Shown piece after piece: positions 34,789 through 45,694 of a stretch of DNA of 64,000 nt; the first letter of the stretch is position 1; each line of letters begins with the position of its first letter. The notes beneath the pieces are model-generated. The model was not told the origin of the DNA, did no database searches, and worked only from the letters and a program-made list of their open reading frames with translations. Source of the stretch: Cymodocea nodosa (Eukaryota; Streptophyta; Magnoliopsida; Alismatales; Cymodoceaceae); assembly GCA_036874045.1 (NCBI GenBank), contig CM072344.1, forward strand, positions 11,070,501 to 11,134,500, in the 5' to 3' direction. A program made the translations under genes and the position numbers.

Positions 34789-35736
34789 ATTGTATTGTTT
34801 GTCTACTTGTGTAAAATTGTATGAAATTGTATGATGTACTTGTAATGTAATTGATTCATATTAATGAATGTAAATTTTTCAGATGCAATTTCCATACATG
34901 TTTTGGATGTGAAATGAATGGAATTTATTGAATATTATGTAATTTGTGGAACTTTAAGAATGAATATGTAACAGATTTACAATTTGCTAAATGACAGGAT
35001 AACTGCTTAAAAATTTCTACATGTTGTAAGGTAAAATGTAAATTCTACATAATATAAAATGACCTGCAAGTTAAATCTTTATATAATGTTCAAATTTAAA
35101 CGTATTTTAATTAGAATGATGCATTAATGACATAGATTTAACTTTATTTCAATTAGCAGAATGAAAAAGAAAAAAAAGAATAGAGAGGAACTTATGAGAG
35201 TAAAACTTAGAAGTTGCCAAGTGTTAACTCAACGAAGTAAGTCCGTTGAGTTAAACGTAACTCCACGAGGTTAGTAATATAATATAAGGTCACTCCGTTG
35301 AGTTATTAGTAACTCAACGAAGTTAGTCTGTGGAGTTAGCAATAGTAACCGACTGTATTCTATTGAGTTATCTACAACTCAACGAGGTTAGTTCGTGGAT
35401 TAAGCAGAACGGTTATTCTTTTAACCACGAACGAAACTTCGTCGGTTTAGCGGTTACCAAAATTTGAAATTAGTAGTGGTACACGTACCCATAAAAATAG
35501 GAACCACGATACACGTTGCAAGCCACGTTCTTGCAACGAGATTTATTCACTTTATGGATGTGCAATATATATATAAAACAGAATGTTATTTATGAGTTAC
35601 CAGCACTTTATAAAGAAAGGAGAATGCATTGGAGGAACTAGAAGGAGAAGCAGCTGATTCAACTTCATCCGACAACAAATATTTATTGAATGGAAAGCTT
35701 CAAACTGGTATGTAATTAATCTTCTGCTATTTATTT
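34789..35736 (+). other. Spacer between ORF X and gag (copy A)
   Basis: Non-coding. Palindrome array at 35220-35400. A splice-donor-like CTGGTATGTAATT (35705-35717) stands 20-30 bases before the gag ATG. No LTR border or promoter motif of certain identity was seen. Confidence 0.6.
35220..35400. repeat. Palindrome array before gag (copy A)
   Basis: Longest internal array: TAACTCAACGAAGTAAGTCC followed by GTTGAGTTA and several more half-sites, including CTCCACGAGG and CTGTGGAGTTA variants. Confidence 0.8.
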
Positions 35737-37058
35737 ATGAGCACATGGACTCATTCTCTAAGCACCTACCTAGGATTTTTCATTACAGAGGAGTACTGAA
35801 AAATTTTCTAAATTGAACTTTAACGAAATTCTTTGGGGTGTAGCTAACCTTTCTTTAAAAGAGAACGTAGAGATGGCTGCTCTAGTAGAAAATCCATTAG
35901 GAGAGATTCTGTATCCTGAATTAGTTGATGAACCTTCATGTATTCGATTGCTAAACTTTGAGGGAGATAGGTTTGAACTGAAATCTAATTATATTAGTCA
36001 ATTACCACATTTTCATGGATTAGAAAGAGAGGATGCCTATTATTTCCTTAGAGAATTTAACGAAGTTTGTCAAATGATGAAAATGCCGAACATGAGTATA
36101 GATGCTATTAAACTTAGATATATCCCTTTTTCTTTAAAAGACAGCTAAGAGATGGTTATATACTCTATCGCCTGATTCAATTTCTACATGAACTAAATTT
36201 TGCTCTGTTTTTCTGGAAAAATATTATCTAACACATCAAATGATTAAAAAGAAGAAAAAAATATTAATGTATAGCCAAAAACAGGGTGAATCATTTTGGA
36301 AATATTTTGAAAGATTTAAAGATTTACTGGCTCAATGTCCACATCATGTAATGAGTAAAGCACAATTAATAGGTATAATTTATGAAGGCATAGATGTTTC
36401 AATGAAATCTTTATTAGAATCTACTTGTCAAAATGGATTTTCAAAGTTATGTAGTGAAGAAGCATGGGCATATTTAGAAAACTTTGCAAAAAGAACTGCA
36501 TAGTGGGAAAATTCAGCTGAAGCTATTGCAGATAAAAAAATATTGCCAAGAGGAATGCATGAAATAGATTCAAATACTATGCTTGAGGTCAAATTAAATG
36601 AATTAACAAAGAAAATAGAAGAGTTATCATTAAATCAAAAGCTAGCAGAAAAGAATGCAAACATAAATGACTTAGATATTATTTATGCTAGAAACCAGAG
36701 AGATAACTTGGGAAATTCTTATAATCCTAATTGGAGAAATCACTCGAATTTATCTTGGAGAAACAACAATTTCTAGGGAGGAGAAAATATAAATGAGAAG
36801 AATATAAGTTATAAAGTATTAATTGAACAAGGATCTAGAATAGAGAAATTAGAAAAGATAATCCAACAATTAAACCATCGTCTAGATTTTGTATTTGGAA
36901 ATGCTGCAATTCAAAATTAGAATAGAAATATATCACTTAGACAGAAGGAACCAATGGAAGTTAGACCTACTGGAGGATTGCCAATACAAGCTATACCTAA
37001 TCCTGTTAATAGAACGGTTAATGAAATTGATAACTCTTCTAGGAGGGTAGCTGAATGA
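35737..37058 (+). pseudogene. Capsid-type gag of copy A, displaced downstream of pol and ORF X
   Basis: ATG at 35737; ends SSRRVAE at 37058, about 440 codons. MAALVENPLGEILYPELV, then FELKSNYISQLPHFHGLERE, LREFNEVCQMMKMPNMSID, RYIPFSLKDTAKRWLY (frame lost near 36140) and the Retrotrans_gag core, KQGESFWKYFERFKDLLAQ, CPHHVMSKAQLIGI. C-terminal YNPNWRNHSNLSWRNNNF, an Athila gag hallmark, then a coiled coil. In known Athila elements this gag lies before pol. Here it is 3.8 kb after integrase, and the zinc knuckle stays with pol. Frameshifts near 36140 and 36240 and stops near 36503 and 36776 disable it. Confidence 0.85.
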
Positions 37059-37267
37059 AGCAGCATATCTGAAGCAACTATCTGTATGTATATATGTTTT
37101 TATTTTTATTTTTTATTTTTTATTTTTAGTTAATAGTATCGTAGAGTTAGTCCTTAATTCAACGAAGTTAGTCCATTGAGTTATGCCTTAACTCCACGAG
37201 GGTGTGCTGTAGTTATGTTAATTTTTGTTTCTTCTAAATTTTTGTTTGTATTATACAAAATCGACAA
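37059..37267 (+). other. Short spacer between gag and F-box gene (copy A)
   Basis: 209 bases with a T-rich low-complexity run (about 37095-37130) and a palindrome array (37138-37204). Confidence 0.7.
37138..37204. repeat. Palindrome array before F-box gene (copy A)
   Basis: Variants of CGTAGAGTTA, TTCAACGAAG, CATTGAGTTA and TAACTCCACG in alternating order, ending 63 bases before the F-box ATG. Confidence 0.65.
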
Positions 37268-38406
37268 ATGGAATTGATGCAATTACCGTTGGATGCACTA
37301 AGGGAAGTACTAAGTAACTTGTCAGCTAAAGATGTGTGCAAGTTGTGTTGTGTATCAAAGGAAATTAAAGACTGTATTGAAGAAAAATATTTTCAGGGAC
37401 TACAAGCTGTGAAAATGACTAAGATTAGAGATGGATTCATATGGAGGTCATTTAATCGTAGTTCAATTAACCATGAATATCTGGCTATGGAAGAAACTAC
37501 TAGAATTCCACCCAATGCATTAGAAGGAATAAATCATATTATGGGGATAGATGAAGGATTAATCATATACAAGACGAGACCAAGGTATGCAAGTTTATTA
37601 TTACCTGATATTTTGATAAGAAATCCTATAATAGGAGAAGAATGGAATATAGGAAGACCTAATAGATTTGAAGCACCAACTGTAAATTGTGGGTCAACTT
37701 TAATATTTTCTAATAAAAATTCTGCAATTCTTGAAAAATTATATTATTAGAGACCTATAGGAAATTGGGGTGAAGATTTACGCTTAAGTGTGTATAATTT
37801 TCTAAATAGATCTTGGAATGAAAATATTATGATATATCTAGGACAGAAATCATTAATTAACCAAACACATGTCATACTTGATGGATATATATATCTAGTC
37901 ACAGAGATATCAATAGCATATGGATCTGATTTATACATAATGAGCATAGACAGTTATGATGAATATATAGAAATTTTACCTACACCGAGTGAAATACCTA
38001 AACCACCATCTGCAGAATTTAATCAAATTCAAATAGGAATGTGGTATAATGAAGAAGATGATCCTACTTTATGTCTGATAAGATGGTGGGATGCATTGAT
38101 GAAATTTCAAATATGGATTATGGAAGACATAAATGAATGGAAGTGAGAAGAGGAGTATATTGAAATAGATGTAGAAATAGAAACTACTACATTACCCTAG
38201 AACCAAAAGGATCCCTTTCTGCATTACATATCATTAATGGTAATACACTTGTATTTGGAATTTATAATATATTACATGTTTACAAATTAAGAAGGAACAA
38301 GAAATGCATTAAAACATAATTAATAACAAGAAGAACTATGCCTAAAAAGTTTGCTTGGATTGATACATTTATTCCATTTGTTTCTACTTTTCAATCATAT
38401 TCTTAA
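37268..38406 (+). pseudogene. F-box protein gene captured by the retroelement (copy A)
   Basis: ATG at 37268. Residues 4-40 are a clear F-box: LPLDALREVLSNLSAKDVC, then CCVSKEIKDCI. In host proteins this segment binds SKP1 in an SCF ubiquitin ligase, and the C-terminal part binds the target. The rest matches the F-box-associated pattern: LIIYKTRPRYASLLLPDI, NPIIGEEWNIGRPNRFE, VILDGYIYLVTEIS, DDPTLCLIRWWDALMKFQIW. Only one stop (37748-37750, TAG) interrupts the first 290 or so codons; TGA at 38144 (Trp in B) and later frameshifts spoil the end. The ancestral end is about 38406, giving about 379 codons. It is the best preserved gene of the element. No introns, so a processed or exon-only capture is likely. 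Confidence 0.82.
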
Positions 38407-38518
38407 GCTGTGATTTTGTGTGTTTAATGTTGTGTGTATTCTGCATTTATTTTATTTTTTAAAAAAAGGAATTTTGAAGTTTTCATGTTCATTTTATAAA
38501 AAAAAAAAAAAACAAAAC

Positions 38519-38612
38519 AAAATATCAATCCAGTTTGTTGGTATCTGTTCTGGGAAACCAACTAGCTTGCTTGTGAGCCACCAAAGGCATAGGAGCCTGG
38601 GTTCCACACAAG
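38519..38612 (+). other. Conserved 95-base block (copy A)
   Basis: Nearly identical to the blocks in B, D and G, starting 110-120 bases after the F-box stop. It stands out because the bases on both sides vary. Confidence 0.65.
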
Positions 38613-40169
38613 ACACTAATTTATTAATATCTGTTAAATGTTATTTTGTTTTATATTTTACTTTTATTTGTGAATGAAAAGTTTTTCAAAATCAAAAATC
38701 GGAATATGTAGAAGGAGATACAAATGAAACAAGGTATGTAACTAATTACTTATCCTGAATTTTAAATCAAACGAAATTGTATTCATGCCTGCTACAATTA
38801 CTGTACTTATTGTGAAATCTTTTACATTGAGGACAATGCAAAATGTAGGTATGGGGGGGAGGTAATTAAAGTAACAGCCATGTAAGTTTGTTAATTAAAG
38901 AAATTAAAATAGTACTGCAAAGTTTTGAGGAAATTGAAAATTTTTATGAACTTGCTGTAACTATCCGATAAATGAGATTGTAAAATTTTTATAAACTACT
39001 TGAATGTTATATTTAGAAGCCTATATAAGATGCTATTGAATTTACTATTTATGCAAATCTAGATATAGTATCTTATGTTTTTTCTGAATTTCATGAGTTT
39101 AATAGTTTCACGATTTTAAAATGAAATCAAAATGCTTAATGAAAAAATCAGTAAATTATCTGAAGTCCTGAAAGAGTGAGATGTGAATTCTAGATTAAAT
39201 GAAACACATATGATTAAAGATACATTTAATTTGACTGATTGAACTTGTAGAATGATTTATGTGTAGATCTTATTAAACTATAGAAAAAGTATGAGCTTAT
39301 TATTATGGATTCATATTTTCAGTAAATGATAGAAGCAGAACTATATGAGATTGGTGTTTTACTACATCTGTATTAATGAAATACATACATATATAGTATG
39401 TGATTAATGTTTTATTTTGTGTTTGTAGTATTTAAAAAAAAAAAAACAAAGAGAGAAAATTTTGAGAGTTTATTGACTTGTTTGATCACGAGCCTTTTGT
39501 ACTTGAGTAGATAGGTATGTAAGGATTGTTGACCTGAAAAAGGACTCTTGAAATCTGGCAACCTAAGTTCCTAATCAGATCTGGGATTATTGACTGAAAG
39601 CTCGTTACATGGGTACATTAGAAAGCTCTTGTATGATTCAAGCTTGTCAAATTAACTTTTAAAGTACGAAAAAAAAAAAGAAAAAAAAAAGAGAGAAAAA
39701 AATATACATATACTGTTCTAAAAAGATAAGTGTTTTGTGAAATATAGATATCTTATGAATCGAGTATATTTTCTGTTATGTAGAATTGCTGCAATACGAA
39801 TATGGAATTGACTTTTGAAGTTGTTTAATGGAGATACAATTCTTTATTCTACTTGTCTTAATCAAATTGAATTGGATTGTACTTTGATTCGTATGTTGTT
39901 GAAATTTCTTCAAGAAATCTTATTGGAAAATTCAGGATGACAGATGATGAAAAGAAGAACAAACGATAATATAATTAACACCTATGTGATGATGATATAC
40001 TTTGTATGTAATTTACATATATTCTAAGTATATTTGCAGGTTGATTACTGAAACATACAGAATATATTTTTATGCTAAACAGAAGAAAAACAAAGGGGAA
40101 GAATTAATTCTAGCACTTTTAAAGACCAATTAATTAGATATTCGTTTGCTAAGAGACTAGCAAAATTTA

Positions 40170-40182
40170 GGTATAGGGGAAG
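40170..40182 (+). other. Polypurine tract of copy A
   Basis: GGTATAGGGGAAG ends directly at the 3' LTR start (TGTTTA, 40183). Confidence 0.8.
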
Positions 40183-41081
40183 TGTTTAAAATGAAAAAGT
40201 GCATATTATTGACGGTTAAATGATGGTTAATTGCATAATATTTAGCTTATCATATAAGAATTAAGCCATTATGTTATAATTGCACTGTTATATGCTTTAA
40301 TTGAAGAATTTGCTTAATTTGGGGGAATTAATGTTAATTTAGTACATTTCTGAACTATCGGTAAGTTGTAGGCTATGAAATTCTTAAGTATCCGAATTTT
40401 CTGATATTTCAGACAGTTATGTTTAACAGACCGAACATGTATCAGATAGTTATGTTTAAATTGCCGAACAGTTATGTTTTGAGAGAATATTTTATTATTT
40501 CCTGAAGTACATGTGTCAAAACCATAATGAATGACTTAAGTGAACTTTCGATGAGTTATCTATAACCATTCGAAATTGCAGTTGGGCATCGGATAGTTAT
40601 CCCTATAACTCTCCGAAATCTCTTTTTATTTTTAAAATAGCTAAGGACACGTGTCATGTTCTAGGAAATTGACTTAAGTGGATTTTCGATGAGTTATCTC
40701 TAACTATCCGAAATGCATCTGAGCATCAGATAGTTAGACCTGTAACTCTCCGAAATGTTATTTTACGATTAAACTACTACTGATACATGTCGAGATCTAG
40801 TAAATTTACTTAAGTTATATATCGGTGAGTTATTTGTAACTATCCGAAATGCATCTGACCATCGGATAGTTAAGTTTTTAAGTATCCGAAATGCATCTAA
40901 GCATCAGATAGTTAAGCTTTTAAGTATCCGAAATGCACTTGAGCATCGGATAGTTAAATTTATGCACGTGTTGAATTTAAATGCTTTAGTATATCACGTG
41001 AGATGCACATGTTTAACTCGTTAAGTTAGCATAACTGCATGCGTTGAGTTACATGAATATACATTAAGGTAACACGTTATG

Positions 41082-41513
41082 TTAGCAGCTTATTTCTTTA
41101 TATTTTCTAATATGCCACTGTAGCGGTTGTAGGAACAGACAGTTGGAAGAGAAAAATCCATGTTTGCACGTATCACGCAGGAGAAGAAAGCATCGTCGTT
41201 GATATGAATGAAGGAAATCCAACTGACCATTCAAGCAGAAGCAGTTACTATTGAAGAAATATAAAAGAGAAGAAGAAAAAAGAAGGTGTGATCGATGGGC
41301 GGACAGTGTGTGCAGAGGAGGATCGACGTCGCAATTCTCTGAAGTTCCACACCAACCATCATCATCACCACTATAATCACCAACCATCGGAGGTCTGTGA
41401 GGATACTTACCTGATGTCGGGTCGATTCTGAGCCAAACACAATGCCTGACAACCACTGTGAGGAGTGATCGCGTCGCGGGAAGGGAAGCCATTTTCACCA
41501 AGCGCCGACTCAT
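41082..41513 (-). other. Long antisense ORF in 3' LTR A
   Basis: 143 codons, same frame and start (MSRRLVKMASLPATRSLL) as the antisense ORF in the 5' LTR. No family recognised. Confidence 0.3.
41260..41267 (+). promoter_or_regulatory. TATA box of 3' LTR A
   Basis: TATAAAAG, as in the 5' LTR. In the 3' LTR it could drive read-through into flanking DNA. Confidence 0.5.
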
Positions 41514-42441
41514 ATTTTAGGAGATTGTAAAGCTTTTAGCCTTGGCTTCGGGTTGATGCCTATATGCTGAAGAGGAGATCATCTTACAATTCTGGACTCG
41601 CAATTCTATAGGGAGAAGAGACAAGATTGTAAGTGGTTTAATTTTTAGTAGTGTAATCACGTTGTAAGTAGTGTCGGAAGTATTTACTGTCAAGTGAGAT
41701 TACTTTACATTTCACCTTTCACCTATTTCCATGTTCATATTAAAACGAAAATACTAAAAACAATTTATTTATGTTTGTATGTTGTATTTGAGTGTTGTAT
41801 TGTTTGTGTTGTATTGTGATTAATGTTATTTTTGTCAGTGTTGTGATTGTTTTATGTTTATTTTAGTTTTACAATTTACTCAAATTGGTTCATTCAAAAG
41901 ACTTAAAGATTTTAATGGTTACTGTTTGAATTATCTGAATGTTAGTATTGCTTAATGATAAATCCAATGTTAACTAACATTAAAGATTTTAATTGATGTT
42001 ATTTACAATTTGTGGAATCGCCCAATGGTTGGCCGAATTCCTTTGTAAATAGCAGTATTAAAAAGAAAAGACAGGCTCATGGAGTTAACTTAAGTCCACG
42101 AGGTTAGTCTGTTGAGTTATGGATAACTCAACGAACTTAGTCCGTTGAGTTAACTGTAAGTCAACAGAGAGCTTATTGAATATATAAATTTGATTGTTAA
42201 CAAACAAACAGTTCTCAAGTTCTTCAGCAATTCCCTGTGGGATCGACCTGTACTTGCACACTGATACAATAGACATTGTGCACTTGCAGTTAAAGTACAA
42301 ATTAGAATTAATATCTAAATTGTATTAAAGGTTGTTTGTTTACTTCTAAAAGAGAGAATAGGTATAAAGATAAATTAATTAAGTAAAAACAAAAGTAACA
42401 AATCCAAGTTTTTCTAGTGTAGTGCTGGGAAAACACAAACA

Positions 42442-42837
42442 ATAGACATAAGTCCATTGAGTTAAGCTTTACTCAATGAGGGAAGTTCGTTTAGTTAACA
42501 GTTAAGTCAACGGAGTAAGTCCATTGAGTTACATTAACTCCATAGACTAGTTATTTTCTTACATGCCATTGCTAGTAGTTGTAGAAATAGGAAATTTGAA
42601 GGAAAACCACAATTGCATGTATCATGTAGGAATTAACTCGTGGAATGAAGAAGAAATTACTATCGTTGATACGAATGAAGGAAATCCTATCAATCATTTA
42701 GGCAGAAGCAGTTACTACTGAAAGAAATATAAAAGAAGAGGAGAAAGACGAAGAAAAGTGGGTGTGAAGGTGGAAAATCTTAATGGTTATTGTTTGAAAT
42801 ATCTAAATGTTAGTATTGATTAATGATAAATCTCAAA
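42442..42837 (+). repeat. Plus-strand LTR fragment of the F-box-Athila family
   Basis: Matches the middle of LTR D (about 23500-23790, with TATAAAAG at 42728-42735), then jumps to sequence like 24400-24470. It has an extended palindrome array at 42444-42552. It abuts an inverted, minus-strand LTR fragment at about 42838. Confidence 0.75.
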
Positions 42838-42875
42838 TTAACTAAGATTCAGATATTTCAAATAGTAACCATTAA
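42781..42875. repeat. Foldback at the junction of two opposed LTR fragments
   Basis: Arms of about 35 bases (42781-42815 and about 42841-42875, CTTAATGGTTA..GAAATATCT and its complement) with a spacer of about 25 bases. Confidence 0.75.
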
Positions 42876-43447
42876 GATTTTCAGTATTCTATACGAATCA
42901 ATTTTAGTAATCTATAAAACTACTTTCTATTTTCTGAATCATCTAAACATAAAACATTCATAATATTGACAATGATAACATTAATCATGATACAAAACAA
43001 ACAATACACACATTAATACTAAATGTAAACATAGATAATTAGTTTTTTGGTCTTTTTGTTTTGATATGTTCTTGAAGATGAACGAAAGGTGAAATGTAAA
43101 GATTCTCTATCAACAATAAGAACTTCCATCACTACATGTGATGTGATTACACCACTGAAAAACTTAATCACTTACAGTCTCTCCTCCTCTCCCTATAGAA
43201 TTGTGAACCAAAACTTGTAAGTTGGTCTCTTCTTCAGTATATTAGCATCAACCTGAAACCAAGGCTAGAAGCTTTAATATCTTTTGAGATATGAGTCGGT
43301 GCTTAGTGGAAATGGCTTCCCTTCCTATGATATGATCACTCCTCATAGTGGTTGTTAGTCACTGTGTTTGGCTCAAAATCAACCTAACATCTGGAAAGTA
43401 TCCTCACAAGCTTCCGATGGTTGGTGATTTTTGGTGGTGTTGTGGAG

Positions 43448-45602
43448 TGTAACACTTTTATGTGTTGTTAAATTAAATGGCAAAAGCGCAAATTTTACAT
43501 TTATAATTGCAAGTGCACGGTGCCCATTGTAATAAGCATGTGCAAGTACAGGTTGAATCCATAAGGAGTTTGTCTAAATTAATTTTATTAAAATGATTAT
43601 CTAATAAAATACCCACACTAATTAACTCATAATTAAATTCTAATTACTTGACATTAATACACAAAATTCATAGCACAATTAAGGTTTAAAAGATTACCCC
43701 AAAATCTAATTAATTCTTAAGTTATCATAAGATATTCAAGAAATCAATGAGTATCAATCTTGAAATTACAAAAGTTATGCCTAAATTTTAACTCTAATAA
43801 CTTCCAACCTGAACATCTAAAAATCTAGAGTAAATAACTGTTGGAAGGATCCTTGAAATATCTTTAAAATAACAATAATTTTGTGGATTAACTCAACTTA
43901 AAACACTAGCAATATCTTATTTAAGAAAGGGGTGCAGATGATTATGGAAACTTTCCATAAACGCACCTTCAATGAAAAAATCAGATCTCTATCAAATCTC
44001 CATGAAATGCTATGAAATAAACATGCCAAAAGTAGATTCATTACACTAACAAGGAAAATTTACAAAACCAAATTCCACAAAACATACAATCCAAGCACTA
44101 GACAGGTGTTGAGCTCAAAACTGGCACTCAATAGAGATTCAAAACCATTGCTACCTTCATAAAATAAAATTAAAAACCTTCGAAAAACATTTTAAAAAAA
44201 TCTGAAACTTTGCAAACATGTTCTACACTCATAGTACTTACAAACAAAATAAAAAAGAGATTAAGAAGTGATGAACAAGTAGATACAACTAGAACAAAAG
44301 CTACAAACATTCTGGAAATCTAAGAAATGGAAAACTACATTCACAAATTATACAATCACATTCATTCACACTATACACATGATATGAAACTTTCTTTATA
44401 TCAATCAACATCAAAACAATATATGAAATTTAATTTAAAACATTTAAAACAAAGATTCATGCATGAAATTTCATTCTTCAACACATTCAAACCATACTCA
44501 TACATATAAAATTTCAAGATATGAAAACCTAGTATGAGGATCTCTCCTTTCCATCATACCTTTAAGTCTTCCACTTTTCTTCAAGCAAGAACTCTCTAAA
44601 GTCCTTGAAACCAATGCTCCATAGGGCTGTCACCACCTGTAGCACATCCAAGTGAAGCTTCTAGGGTTGCCTTGAAGAAGATGGGTGCACATCCTCAAGA
44701 TCTAGCCTCCAAGACCCACAACTTTGGCTTCCATGTCCAAGGATGATGCTTCCTATTACTCAACCCTGAAGATCATAACCTTTTGCTCCACTCCAAATCA
44801 GTCACACGAGCCTCCCAATCCACTGAGAGCAACACCCAAAGGAGATCCTAATGTATGGCCATCTGAATTGAAGAGAAAGTGTCTTCTAGGAAGAGGGAAA
44901 GATGCCAAGGCTCACCATTCTTAAGGGAGCTTGTTCAAGATCGAGGAGAAGATAGGACTTGCCAGATGGAGCTGCTAGAAGGATTGGAACTGCTGGCTGC
45001 AACTTGTTTGGAAGAGGAGGAGATAGCCTAGGTTTGAGTGGCCAAGCACTTTACATAGTTTACACTATTGTTGCTTGATCTCCAATAAGTCACATCCAAT
45101 GGCCCACGTTTTTTCCTCTTTGATCTACCTTGATTTCATGATTTATTGACCTATAAAACTCAAAACCAAGTTGGATGCACATATACATTGAATATAAATC
45201 ATATGATGCAAATATAGTATACATGCATGCGTGAGTTGCCTTATATGGAAAGTTGCCAAATTAGGAAGGTTTTGGTCCACAATTTCTTCACATGTGAATA
45301 CATGAATTACTTAAAGTTCTTTAGTTTAACATCATATTTAAGTGATTTGGCAATCATATAATGTATATAAAGTCATACATTTAAGAATTATAAGAATCAT
45401 GTCTAATACAAGGGCTATTGACTAGGTGTTTAATTGATAAAGGATAAATTTGTACATTATCAACTATTTAATCCCTAATTCATGAATATGTCTAAAAATA
45501 TGATTTTCATGTAATCCTTTATATGAGCATATATAATGATGACGTATAATCCTTAATATGCATAAATTAACATATATAAAATGCACAAATTGATACTTTA
45601 CA
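43448..45602 (-). repeat. Solo LTR E (another Athila-like family)
   Basis: 2155 bases from TGTAAC to TTTACA with 5-base flanks TGGAG (43443-43447) and TAGAG (45603-45607) that differ by one base. The interrupted LTR G sequence continues cleanly across it. The U5-like block GTGCACGGTG..GCAAGTACAGG sits near its left end, so the LTR reads on the minus strand. The ORFs inside (44327, 44724) look fortuitous. Confidence 0.8.
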
Positions 45603-45686
45603 TAGAGCTTTAGGGAACTTCCAACACTTCCTATAGTCAGTTCGGTCCTCCACCTTCACACACACTTTCTTTATATTTTTCCTCTT

Positions 45687-45694
45687 CTTTTATA
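45687..45694 (-). promoter_or_regulatory. TATA box of LTR G
   Basis: TATAAAAG on the minus strand in a diverged context. Confidence 0.45.

Larger units (their letters stand above)
38407..40182 (+). other. 3' tail of copy A
   Basis: Non-coding. Includes the 95-base block (38519-38612), donor-like AAGGTATGT (38731-38739), internal purine tract after TTGAGGACAATGCAAAATG (38821-38866), the tail block shared with copia (about 39465-39665) and the terminal polypurine tract GGTATAGGGGAAG (40170-40182). The palindrome array seen here in B, D and G is missing, apparently by a small deletion near 38765. Confidence 0.75.
24921..42441 (+). mobile_element. F-box-Athila copy A, near-complete Ty3/gypsy element (17.5 kb)
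   Basis: Both LTRs are present (24921-27182 and 40183-42441), each starting TGTTTA and ending CAAACA. Between them lie primer-binding site, pol, ORF X, gag, F-box gene, tail and polypurine tract, with no LTR border in between. The 5-base flanks ATAGG (24916-24920) and ATAGA (42442-42446) differ by one base and could be a target-site duplication. Protease, RT, RNase H and integrase have Athila-type motifs. It is disabled by many stops and at least three frameshifts in pol. Confidence 0.9.
40183..42441 (+). repeat. 3' LTR of copy A
   Basis: Partner of 24921-27182, same ends, same hairpin array (40555-40960), TATAAAAG (41260-41267) and palindromes (42073-42176). Differences from the 5' LTR are scattered single bases, often C/T or G/A, which suggests an insertion old enough to have decayed by deamination. 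Confidence 0.9.

Noticed and set aside
32281..35400. CGTTGAGTTA arrays as MITEs or as a CRISPR-like array
   Set aside because: No target duplications, no constant unit length, no spacers of regular size, and the genome is a plant's.
35737..37058. Gag block as part of a separate nested element
   Set aside because: No LTR borders or target duplications surround it in A, and copy B has the same order, so it belongs to the family; kept as a check in the findings.
44327..44924. ORFs of 60 and 66 codons on the plus strand
   Set aside because: They lie inside LTR E, which is transcribed on the other strand, and show no family features.
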